Below, piece after piece: positions 32,350-41,460 of a stretch of DNA of 64,000 nt. The stretch spans positions 62,001-126,000 of the forward strand of contig JADIIU010000033.1 in assembly GCA_027603945.1 (NCBI GenBank), read 5' to 3'. The DNA is from Terramyces sp. JEL0728 (lineage: Eukaryota; Chytridiomycota; Chytridiomycetes; Rhizophydiales; Terramycetaceae). The notes under the pieces are model-generated. The model did no database searches. It was not told the origin of the DNA and saw only the letters and a list, made by a program, of their open reading frames with translations. Position 1 is the first letter of the stretch. Every line of letters begins with the position of its first letter. The position numbers and the translations under genes are program-made.

Positions 32350-32880
32350 TTATTGTGCGGCAGGAGTCGCAGCAGCTTTTGCTGCTTTCTTGTCTGCATG
32401 AAGTTGTTTTTCGTCAGTTTCGAGTTTCTGGAATCCAGCATCGTTGGCTAAGGCTGCCTTGTCTGCCTTGACTGCAGTCTTTTTAGCAGCCTTGTCGGTT
32501 TGGAGCTTTTGGAACGCGGCATTTGTTGAGAGCTTTGCTTTCAAGTCATTTACGTTCTTTAGCGCAGCATCAACAGCGGCATTGCCGGTAGAAGCAGCAC
32601 CCTTCAGTCCTTTCAAAGAGACATTGTTTTGTTTGGCGGTTTGCTTCAAGGTTTTTTCTGCAGCCTTTAGAGCAGCGAAATCAGCATCGTTTGCCAATGC
32701 TGCTTTGTCTGCTTTGATTGCTGCACCAGCCGCCTTCTTGTCAGACTCGAGTTTTTGGAAACCGGCATCGTTGGCAAGAGCAGCTTTGTCTTGTTGGACG
32801 AGTGCCTTGTCAGCAGCAACATCGCGGATATACATGGCATTTACAGATAAGAGAGCAATAGAAAGCAAGGTGAATTTCAT
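32350..32880 (-). CDS. secreted Lys/Ala repeat protein 3, short form
   Basis: 176 residues, intronless. Signal peptide FTLLSIALLSVNAMYIRDV, DKAALANDAGFQKLESDKK repeats, KQTAKQNNVSLKGLKG linker, GNAAVDAALKNVNDLKAKL, end AAKAAATPAAQ. Closest to repeat protein 2; the two flank the proline iminopeptidase region. The TAA stop is inside AATAAA. TATAAAT lies at 32912-32918, and a doubled palindromic element is about 180-215 bp upstream. Confidence 0.83.
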   Translation of the reverse strand: MKFTLLSIALLSVNAMYIRDVAADKALVQQDKAALANDAGFQKLESDKKAAGAAIKADKAALANDADFAALKAAEKTLKQTAKQNNVSLKGLKGAASTGNAAVDAALKNVNDLKAKLSTNAAFQKLQTDKAAKKTAVKADKAALANDAGFQKLETDEKQLHADKKAAKAAATPAAQ

Positions 32881-32911
32881 TTTTGAGATGGTAATTGGTA
32901 ATTATGGTGGT

Positions 32912-32918
32912 ATTTATA
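32912..32918 (-). promoter_or_regulatory. TATA box of repeat protein 3
   Basis: TATAAATACC on the minus strand, about 35 bp upstream of the ATG. Confidence 0.55.
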
Positions 32919-33057
32919 CTCTGTTGTTGATGGCTCACGCAATGGCTTTTTACCTGGTTTTTTGACAGGGGATTTAAAAGAATGACGTCCCAACCAGAAA
33001 CAGGCTCAAAATGCTTTTCGATTTTTTTCGCAATGCGTTAATATATCGAGATACTCT

Positions 33058-33094
33058 TCTATCATATGATGCAAGATATTCTATCATATGATGC
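33058..33094. repeat. two-copy 15-bp direct repeat with palindromic core
   Basis: TCTATCATATGATGC occurs at 33058-33072 and 33080-33094, 22 bp apart (two helical turns). Each contains the perfect 10-bp palindrome ATCATATGAT. A dimeric transcription-factor site controlling repeat protein 3 is a reasonable reading. Confidence 0.5.
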
Positions 33095-33340
33095 GAGGAT
33101 CAATTCCTCTCGGAAATCACAAGTCTGTCGCTGGCATTATTTAGGGTGTCAACTGTAACTGTTGATTTATGGATTATTGGGTTTCGGCTCACCAGGACAA
33201 CAGCTTTGATTCGCGGTTTGTTTCAATGGAGGGTCTATCCTGGCGGTGCACTAATGACGATTCAACCAAACAGAAACTTAATTGGACCCGGTAATGGTGG
33301 TACAGAAGCAACAAATATGAGGAAATAATAGATTTATTGT

Positions 33341-35533
33341 CTAAAGTTGTAAAAACATGGCGAAAACAGACACAATTGAAACAGTGGTTTGTACAGAAGA
33401 ACTCAAGATTGGGCCAGCTGTGATTGCTGGGGATGCTACTTGGCCATAGGCAGCAGCAATGTCATTGGTTTGAGCAGGTGGAGCATAGTTGGTGTTGGCA
33501 ACAGCACTGTCATTGGATTGAGAACTGTTGGAAGATGGTGCATAGTTGGGGGTAGCTGCTTGATTGCTGGAAGCAGATGGATAGTTGGATAAAGTGGCTT
33601 GACTGTTGAAAGTAGATGGTGCATTTGACTTTGGAAGATCAGCAACTTGGGATGGCTGGACGGTTGGATATTTAGGAGCGGATTGCGCATAAACAACAGA
33701 AGCATCTTGACCAAAGACTTGGACATAGTTAGATGGAGGAGTGACTTGCTTTGGCAAGGCAGGTAAGACCACAAACCTGTTGGCTGGAGTGTAATTCAAA
33801 ACTTGATTATTTTGAATACACAACTTTTTTGTCAAATCAATGCTACAGTCGGAACCGCCAAATGTTGATTTGCATCTGCATCCATTGTCTCCACAGACAC
33901 CATTTCCATTGCAATTTGCTGGGCAGTTGTGGTCGTTGAAACCGTGTTGTTCTTGAAGGTTCTTTGCTTGTTGTACACTGTTGACATCATAGTCTTTAGC
34001 CATGTAGTTTGAAGTCTGTTTGCAGTGGGACATGAAGACTAAACGTGCAGGCTCAGCAAAGACCAAGCTTCCACAAGTTTTGGCGTCTTGGATACATGCG
34101 TTGATGTAGTTTGCAGCGTTTACAAGTTCGGAGCAGCCTGGAACATTAAAAATCTTGGTGCAGTGTGCTGTGATTTCATCCACGTAGTTAGCAGGAGGTG
34201 AAAAGGTTGGTTTTGAAGAATGGGTAGTAGCTGCAGTTGTTGTAAATCCTTTTGCCAGGTTAGAAGTACTGGTCGTAGTTGCTGCCACGGTGATTGATCC
34301 AGAAGTAGTTGCTGTAGGTGCAACTGTGGTGGTTGGAACTGGTGTGGCCATAGTAGTGGCGAGAACAAGGGTAGAAGTAACTACAGGAGCAGTGGTGGCC
34401 AGGATCACTGGTGGGACATATGGCGGTAAAATAATGATTGGTTTTTCAATGATAACTTCAACGATGACTTGCGGAAGGGTACAGATTGAGTGTACGCCGA
34501 CAATAGCAGGAACACTTGGCTTGTAATTTCCCATAAACAAGTTTTCGCCATCAGCAACTTTCCAGCTATCAGCAAATTGATTGAATGCAGAAACATCGAC
34601 GGAAACACCAGTACGCAAAATCAAGCCCTGGAGTTTTCCAGGTGGTCTGTTACATAGACCTCCAATAGAGTCGTAACCAGCAGCCAAGTGCAAAGTGTGA
34701 TCGATCCACTTGTTTCCGTTGTTGTCGTTGTTGACGAGCAGTTGGATAACCGAACCACAAGGCAAAGTAACAATATGGGCAGCATTGGCAGAGGTTGGGT
34801 TTTGATAAACAATCCCATCAACGTTCTTTGAGATTTCAGTCATGTTAAAAGCCTTTCCAGCACCACGAGTGTCAAGGGCAATGATAGATGAACCGTATCT
34901 AATTGCAATAGCCTGGTTGCAAGTAACGGTGTTCCCAAAGCAAAACCCTTGAATAGTTTGGATGGCCAAGTGTTCGTGTACAGCAAGATGGTAAGGGCCA
35001 GTTCCAAATTGAGAATAGCTCAAACCGTTCAAAGTTTGAAAATGAGGATCTCCAATAGAGAGACACGTACCTGCAGGTGCAACTTCTCGGCTACAGCCCA
35101 ATCCATGGTCGACAAAGGTTTCATCAACAAAAGCCCTAGCAGTGATATTAAAATTAGCAACATTACGTTGTTCAAATACCGAAACACCAGAGATTGAGAT
35201 ATTTCTCCATTGGTCAAAAGTATCCACAGTAATATCTACAAAACAGTCAGAGAAGGTCAATCCAGGGGCTTCAAAGTAAATCTTGGCGTTGGAAGTAGGT
35301 TTGTTTATCATACGCGTGCGGAATGATGCTCCCAAAACAGTATCTTGGAGGGTCAAGCCAGGCGGATCAAACTCCAAGAGAGCAGTAGCAGTTGCAAAGT
35401 TAAAGAGAAGAGATAACATATTATCTGTATATTTAGTGAATGCCAGATTAGCTTGGAATTCATTTATAGGGTAAGATGAAACAGTGTGGCAAAATGCATC
35501 TGTTGGGGATGAGTTTGTACATTGTCCCCTCAT
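33341..35533 (-). CDS. VWD-EGF cell-surface protein with GPI-like tail
   Basis: 730 residues in one exon. A von Willebrand type D domain starts CLSIGDPHFQTLNG (family G-D-P-H) and runs to about residue 340 (HLAAGYDSIGGLCNRPPGKL). Then come a Thr/Ala-rich linker, a Cys-rich segment, an EGF-like motif CPANCNGNGVCGDNGCRC, a Ser/Asn/Pro-rich stalk with YAPSS-like repeats, and a hydrophobic C terminus (TTVSIVSVFAMFLQL) typical of GPI signals. The chosen ATG (35533) gives no signal peptide, so an upstream exon probably exists between 35534 and 35700; I could not settle it. An adhesin-like surface role is inferred. Confidence 0.78.
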   Translation of the reverse strand: MRGQCTNSSPTDAFCHTVSSYPINEFQANLAFTKYTDNMLSLLFNFATATALLEFDPPGLTLQDTVLGASFRTRMINKPTSNAKIYFEAPGLTFSDCFVDITVDTFDQWRNISISGVSVFEQRNVANFNITARAFVDETFVDHGLGCSREVAPAGTCLSIGDPHFQTLNGLSYSQFGTGPYHLAVHEHLAIQTIQGFCFGNTVTCNQAIAIRYGSSIIALDTRGAGKAFNMTEISKNVDGIVYQNPTSANAAHIVTLPCGSVIQLLVNNDNNGNKWIDHTLHLAAGYDSIGGLCNRPPGKLQGLILRTGVSVDVSAFNQFADSWKVADGENLFMGNYKPSVPAIVGVHSICTLPQVIVEVIIEKPIIILPPYVPPVILATTAPVVTSTLVLATTMATPVPTTTVAPTATTSGSITVAATTTSTSNLAKGFTTTAATTHSSKPTFSPPANYVDEITAHCTKIFNVPGCSELVNAANYINACIQDAKTCGSLVFAEPARLVFMSHCKQTSNYMAKDYDVNSVQQAKNLQEQHGFNDHNCPANCNGNGVCGDNGCRCKSTFGGSDCSIDLTKKLCIQNNQVLNYTPANRFVVLPALPKQVTPPSNYVQVFGQDASVVYAQSAPKYPTVQPSQVADLPKSNAPSTFNSQATLSNYPSASSNQAATPNYAPSSNSSQSNDSAVANTNYAPPAQTNDIAAAYGQVASPAITAGPILSSSVQTTVSIVSVFAMFLQL

Positions 35534-36110
35534 GAAACAATCGCGGATCTCGAAATAGCTTTATCCTGAGAATTGCCTCCTTGACAACCTGGGCTCTACC
35601 ATACTCTTGTGTTCTTTTGTTTCGCTGTTCCGAAAGGTGGTCCAACGGCTTTGACAGCTGAAGAGGTGCAGTTGACAGGAGTATTCTATTCCATTAGCCA
35701 AGACTGCAATTAATCAGATGAGTAAAGAGGCTTGCCCAATATTAAATTGATGGACTGCGGCAACATTGGGCTCTATCTACCGCAATAAGGCAATTCTTTG
35801 GATTTCCACAAGACATTGTTTGTAATTTAAACAGTGGTTCACGTACTTTACTTTTGAAGATGCAAATAGGCTTATTTTGGATTTGATGGAATCAAAACGA
35901 ATGCCAGTATTTACGCGATAGAAAGATGATTGTGCAAATAGTCATGGCAAACAAAGTTTATTAAGCAGTTGCGTTACAGCAGCTTTCTTGTCGGCCCAGA
36001 GTTGTTTCTTGTCAGCTTCGAGTTGTTGGAACCCAGCATCATTAGCTAATAAAAATAAAAGTGATTATTCAATTTATGGCTGCTTAAAACAATTTTCAAC
36101 TGATCTAAAA
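35534..36110. other. intergenic: 5' side of VWD gene, repeat-protein relic, TTI1 promoter
   Basis: 577 bp. It may hold one missing 5' exon of the VWD gene and contains a 3' fragment of a Lys/Ala repeat gene at 35957-36050. The remainder shows no feature. Confidence 0.4.
35957..36050 (-). pseudogene. 3' relic of a Lys/Ala repeat protein gene
   Basis: The minus strand reads LANDAGFQQLEADKKQLWADKK, the C-terminal repeat of this family. It is followed by frame decay and a surviving AATAAA (35957-35962) where the stop should be. Everything upstream is gone. It now forms part of the promoter or leader of the TTI1-like gene, about 60 bp from its ATG. Confidence 0.75.
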
Positions 36111-38508
36111 ATGAATGATTTTGGAATCTTGAAACACTTGATCATCAATACAATCAAAGATCAAAAAGGAAAAGAATTACTAACTTATCTGAAGCAAAAC
36201 AAAACAGAGAAAGTTGAATTTGTCTTGTATCCAATTATTAAATTACAATTGAACGACACTCTACTGGAAATAATTGATTTGTTTGATTACAATTTCAATT
36301 TATTTCATGAATTGTTGATTAAATTGCCGAATGTGAAAGCAAGCGAAGAAGGAAGAGAATTAATATCAAGTATTTACAGGAAAATGTTTTCGCCGTTGGA
36401 TGATACCGACTGCCCCTGTGTTCAAGAGATTGCAGACGAAAAAACAATTGGAGGGATGGCCGGTGTTCAAGATTCCAATACTAAAACAGTGCAGGATATC
36501 AAAAATGTAAATTTAAATGAAAAGAAATACCAGCCAGTGCTAGCCCATATAATCACAAGCTTGATTGATGAAAAAGTATATCATTTAAAACTATTAGCAT
36601 TGGATTTACTGCTGCTTATTTTCAGAAAGCTGGATCAGTCAAATTCCAGAAATTACTTGCCTGGAATTGCAACATTTTTGTTCAAGAGTCTCAATGAAAA
36701 GAAAAAAGTGGTTGAGAAATCATTGCAATTACTGACTTTTGTCACTCTCAAATGCTTTTACAATTCCAGTGAGGATGAATGGACAAGGAAAAGTTACGAG
36801 AAATTCAAACAAATAATACCATTACTATTTCAAGTGGACCATGGCCAGGTCTATGTATTTGCTTTTAATCTATACAAGTACTTTCCACAAGAATTGCTCC
36901 CTCTTGTATTGGATAAGCCATATGCGAAGCAATTAGATATCCAACCACAAATAGAAACAAACTTGAATCAACTACTAATGAATTTATCAAAAACAATACT
37001 GCTAAAAGATGAAATCAAAAGAGAATCGTTACAGATGCTCTACAAGTATGTCAATTTAATTGAAAACAAAGACATTGTTTTGTTATACAAACAAGATATA
37101 AAATATGCATTCAATTACCTTTTAGAACAGAGTGCAAAGCCAATAGACGAATATCAGTTCAAACATTTCCAAGATAGTGAAGTTTACAATTTGATTCTCG
37201 ATATTACTAGTTTGCTGAAAAAAGAGATTTTTGACTTGTTTATCAATGAAAATAGCCCACAGTCAATCATTCTACTAAACAACTGTATTGTAGATACAGA
37301 AACACTATTGGAAAAATATTCGCTTGAATTAATCGAAAACCCGTCTTTTCACTTGCTTGAAGGGATTGGAAAACTATGTGTGCACTTGAATGAGAAACAG
37401 TTCCATTTGCTAATGATGAACAACTTGTATCACATTATACTCAACATTAATACCTACAATCTGCTGCCATTTTTATCAAAATTACAAAAACAGAGTGAAA
37501 CTGAATTCGTAATGGCGTATATTGATTACTTGGTGGACGACATTTCTCGCGATTTGCATGTAGTCAGGACAGACGGTGTGGGGTTAAAAATACTGTATGT
37601 ACTGATAAGTATTACCAAGCAAAATAGTTTTGGATTCGTGATTGATTTAATTGAAATGTGTCTGGATGCTGTAGGCGAAATTGGAAGTATAGTTGAAAAT
37701 GGATGGGAAAAGGTTGTATTAGATGTCTTACTTGTGTTGAACAGTGTGGTTTCAAATGTACCTAGAAAAAAGAGGATTGAGGAACGAAAAGATTTGATGC
37801 AGCAGTACTTGATGACCTTTTCCAGAGCTGAATGTAAGGTTTAGTTTGAGATTAGATACAGAGGAGAGTAAACAGTCTGCCCAAGAGTTTTTCACAAACC
37901 TGCATCAAAAAGAGAGTGATACCGAAGAGGACAAGAGCGCTGAAAAACAGAGTGCAGAACTGACAGTGCCAGAAGAAAAAGATCTGAATGATCAACTAGT
38001 GAAAAGAATCCTACAAACAATAGTGCCCCTCCTACAATCAGACTCGGTGAATATCCAAACGCATACAAGACAAGTATTTATAAACGGCATACCATGTCTT
38101 GCTGATCCAAATACACTAATCAACGATATATGGCCAATGATCCAAACTAAACAATCAATAGACTTGATAAAAACATTGATTACTTGCTCAAGAGATTTTT
38201 GTACTGGCAGATTGCAGTTTGATCTGTACAGAAGCTGGAATGATGCTGGGCTATGGGAAGTTGTTTTAGAGTGTAATGTGCCTGCTAGGGAGCTGGAAAA
38301 GATTTGTTTGAAATTGGTGAGGGAGTTGAAGGTGGATTTGTTGAAGCTTGTTAGGAAAAGTGTGTTGTATTGCGTTGCGTATCAGGAGGTTTATGGGTTT
38401 GGGGATACTCAAGTTAAAGACAAGAGGCTGTATGACGGATTGATTACAGTTTTGCCTGAACTTGCCACTCCATACAAACCACTTATCAATACAAAGAGTA
38501 CTTTATAG
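36111..38508 (+). CDS. HEAT-repeat protein, probable TTI1-like subunit of the TTT complex
   Basis: About 791 residues, all helical, from two exons joined by a 22-nt intron (37831-37852 region) that gives RAEYTEESKQSAQEF. The C-terminal part IFINGIPCLADPN-like stretch, DIWPMIQTK and CSRDFCTGRLQFDLYRSW resembles the end of TTI1, where a W-P-x-(L/I) helix precedes a G-D-F-x-x-x-R segment. TTI1 with TEL2 and TTI2 chaperones PI3K-like kinases. The N-terminal 500 residues are too divergent for a call by eye, so another HEAT protein is possible. ATG at 36111. Confidence 0.5.
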
Positions 38509-38548
38509 AAGCAATAATAAAATATATAAGTTTATTATTATGGCTATA

Positions 38549-40460
38549 TTAGTGGGATACTGGTAACAAGGAGCCTCTTTGCAAGTGTGGTTTTGCGGCA
38601 ACTTTGTAATCCAGCCTGTCAGTAAATAAATGTGACAATTGAGCGTGAAGCATAGGGATAATATAAAATATTGGAGACCCAATACCACCAATAATCCAGT
38701 CACAATAATTAGTTTTTGTTCTTGGGGAATAGAGGGATGGTCTTTTGCCTAAATACTGCACTTTGAGAGAGTTATCATTGACATTTACTACAGTAATATC
38801 ACGAGCTGTTATTGGAGGGTTTTCAATAGTTTCCTGAAGATTCCATCTGTCAAATCCACACCATTGGTGATACTTTTCATAATAAAACCAAGTTGCAACA
38901 GTTGGGAAGAACCCAATGAACCTGAGCCAGCCAGCCAAGTTGCACGCAAATAGAACAGCAGGGTGGACTGGGGTGACTGATACCAAATTCCAAAGGTAGG
39001 TCTTGAATGCAAGGACCGGTGGAAGGTCTAAAGCAGAGGGGACCATAATGGAGGAAGCAATCAAAAGCGGGAACACATGTCCCATGAATATGTGTGCTTC
39101 CAACATTCTGTGTAGCAAGCTGCCCAATTTATAAATACTAATTGAGTAGTTTGATTGATCCTTTCCTTTGCGGAGCGCTGCAGCGTTTTTCAAATGGATG
39201 GTAGATTCGGTTTCTGGGGCAATAATAGACAAGAGGGATTTGCGCAATACATATCCAGTATCCAAAGAACCCCACAAGTGACGCTTTGCTTGTCCATAAC
39301 GAGCTTGGAGTCCTGAGATGTAGCGGCGGAAACCAGTTCCTTCACCTTCAATGTTGCAAGAAGAGATTGGAGAGAAGATTGGCTTGACAATCAGCTGGCC
39401 TCTAGTTGAAAAGAAACACTTTAAATACATATGCATGTCTTCGCCGATGGCCTCTGGCCCAGAGTCCCAGAAATTTACAGAAATGGCTAATTTCATAGAA
39501 AGGGAGTAAGCTGAGCTTGGTATTTTACACGGTGAAGATGGATACAGATTTGAGATAGTACCAATGGACCAAAACATGTCCGTGGCTCTGACAAACAACG
39601 GCACACTATTTGCATTTCTATTATGAGTAAAGAGTTTACCTGTCGAACACAGCCGAAGGAGTAAAGAACATGATGCTTCTTTCACTAGGGCTTCCAACTG
39701 CAAAGTGGTAGGCACATGCGCTGAAATAATCTTCTGCGAATCCAGTATCAGCATCCATCACCGTTACAATTTCCCGTTCGTGGCGTGTTGATAAACGAGC
39801 CATTTGGACCGAAGCCCAAGCGACATTGCTGGACTTTCCTCTGATTTCGCCTGGCCTCCCGGAAGGATGGACCGTGTAGCGAATATCATAAAACAAGTGC
39901 TTGTAAACATCCATCAATTGCTCTGCCTTCAAGTTAGAGTCCTTTTCAGCCTGTTCCATCGCCAAGCAGACCTAAAATAAAAAACGAATTACTCTGTATT
40001 GAGTAAGAGCACGTCTATGTGAAGCAAGGATATCCAGAGTCTCGCATAAAGTCTCCAAGTCTTCCTTGTAGGATGGGATGATAATAACATGTAACACACT
40101 GTCAAAAGGCAAGTCGTGGCGAATGTCAGAACCATCAACAACCCCAGTCTTGTCGCAGTATTTCTTTAACCAGTCCGTGGTAGAGTGGGTGACGCATTCC
40201 TTTGATGCATGGTAAACACCATAAAAGGTCCTAAGTGACTGGAACATCATTAATCCATGTAAGAACAAAAAGTAGAAGGCAAACAAGAATGGAGCATACA
40301 CCGGACCGTAAATTGCAAATACAAATATAAAAAGCGCAACTGAACCTGGAACTCTTTGAAAAATGGTTTTCCAAGGAAGTGTGACTAATACTTGCTTCAA
40401 GTATGCTGATAGTGATATGTGTTTCTCTTGTGGAAAGTCTGGTCTGATAGTTGGAATCAT
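38549..40460 (-). CDS. fungal-type multi-pass glycosyltransferase family 2 protein
   Basis: About 622 residues, three exons, introns of 21 and 22 nt. N-terminal TMs (VALFIFVFAIYGPVYAPFLF), then the GT2 core: HVIIIPSYKEDLETL, VDGSDIRHDLPFDS, the spliced TQYRVCLAMEQAEKD, GKSSNVAWASVQMAR, the D-x-D motif TVMDADTGFAEDYF, the spliced FDRNANSVPLFVRATDM, and IGEDMHMYLKCF (E-D acceptor site). Several TMs follow. It resembles an uncharacterised processive glycosyltransferase widespread in early-diverging fungi, distinct from canonical chitin synthases (no QRRRW). Substrate unknown; cell-wall polysaccharide is likely. Confidence 0.85.
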
Positions 40461-41460
40461 TTTACTGTGGATTAGTAAAGAATTGAACCTCTATTTTAAG
40501 GCTTGTGAAGCTTTTTTCGTTGAATTTTTTCTTTTGCAAAGCCGCGATTTCAAGGAGCGATTGCTGGTTGTGGCTTATTTTTGTAACAGGCAAACGTTCT
40601 TGGCTGAGCTGAGATGCTTTCCCCTCCAACACTGCGAAATCCTCCAGCTTCTATCCATATAGAACCGCTGATCGAAATTAAAATTTAATATTAATTGTCT
40701 GTGGGTATGATAAAGTCTGTTTCCATTCTTATTTGCTTTGCCCAAAATTTGGTGTTCGTGTGACAAAAATCGTGACAATAATAAAATTAATAAGGAAGGT
40801 GCCCTTCAGTTTTATTCATTTGGGTTGACGAAACGAAATAAGAGAGGAATAATTCCCTTTCCTTCCATTTCGCCTTCCAGATTCCATAAAGTGATTGCAA
40901 AGTTTAATGGAGGCTTCTTGCACCTTCCACAACAATTGTTGTTTAGATGAAACTGCCGTCATCTTTGATAGCCGCTGAAACTCAAGCGCCGAATTAATGC
41001 AATCTCAAAAATCCCTTATCGATAGGGAAACTATCTTTGGTCCAAGGTCTGTGCATTCGAAAAGAGAATTAATCTGAAAGAAACTCGGGTTTTCTGTTTT
41101 TAAGTTGAGAAAGTAGAACGAGGATTGTGGCCGTTTGTGTTGCAAGTCGTCTGACGATCCGGTTCGTTGCAACCTGATCTCAGGTTTCCGATCGAATGAA
41201 ATCGCTTAGTATTGAGGCTTTCAATTTGTAATTCAAAGGCTCTTTCCAAGATACTCTATAGATGTCTGCACTTTCCTACTCTTGCAGCGAAAGAGCTTCC
41301 ATAGATCACATACGGCCATCTTGGACATACGAGAGCGACAGCATATCGATGATTAAATCCCAATTCCGTATGAAAAACACTCCATGGATGTATTGCTGTT
41401 GATAGAATTGCTAATACCAATTGAAAAGCTTTTTTTCTTTTTTTTTTCTACACGAATAAA
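40461..41460. other. largest gene-free gap (1 kb), divergent promoters
   Basis: A thousand bases between the divergent GT2 and BMS1 starts, roughly ten times the usual gap. I find no convincing ORF, tRNA or rRNA. The last 30 bp before BMS1 are a strong pyrimidine tract (CTTTTTTTCTTTTTTTTTTC). An RNA gene that I cannot recognise could lie here. Confidence 0.5.

Larger units (their letters stand above)
32881..33340. other. intergenic, promoter of repeat protein 3 and 3' side of the VWD gene
   Basis: 460 bp. Besides the TATA box and the doubled ATCATATGAT repeat I see no gene. Confidence 0.45.

Noticed and set aside
38549..40460. GT2 gene as a chitin synthase.
   Set aside because: Lacks the Q-x-x-R-W signature and has the VDGSDIRHDLPFD block of a different fungal GT2 group.
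40941..40983. AGATGA...CTGA between GTTT and AAAC looks like a C/D-box snoRNA.
   Set aside because: Far too short, and box C is imperfect; chance is likely.
41307..41430. CACATACGGCCATC followed by ATCCCAATTCCG resembles parts of a 5S rRNA.
   Set aside because: Only two short matches; the C-loop, GGATGGGTGACC-like arm and a closing stem are not present at the right distances.
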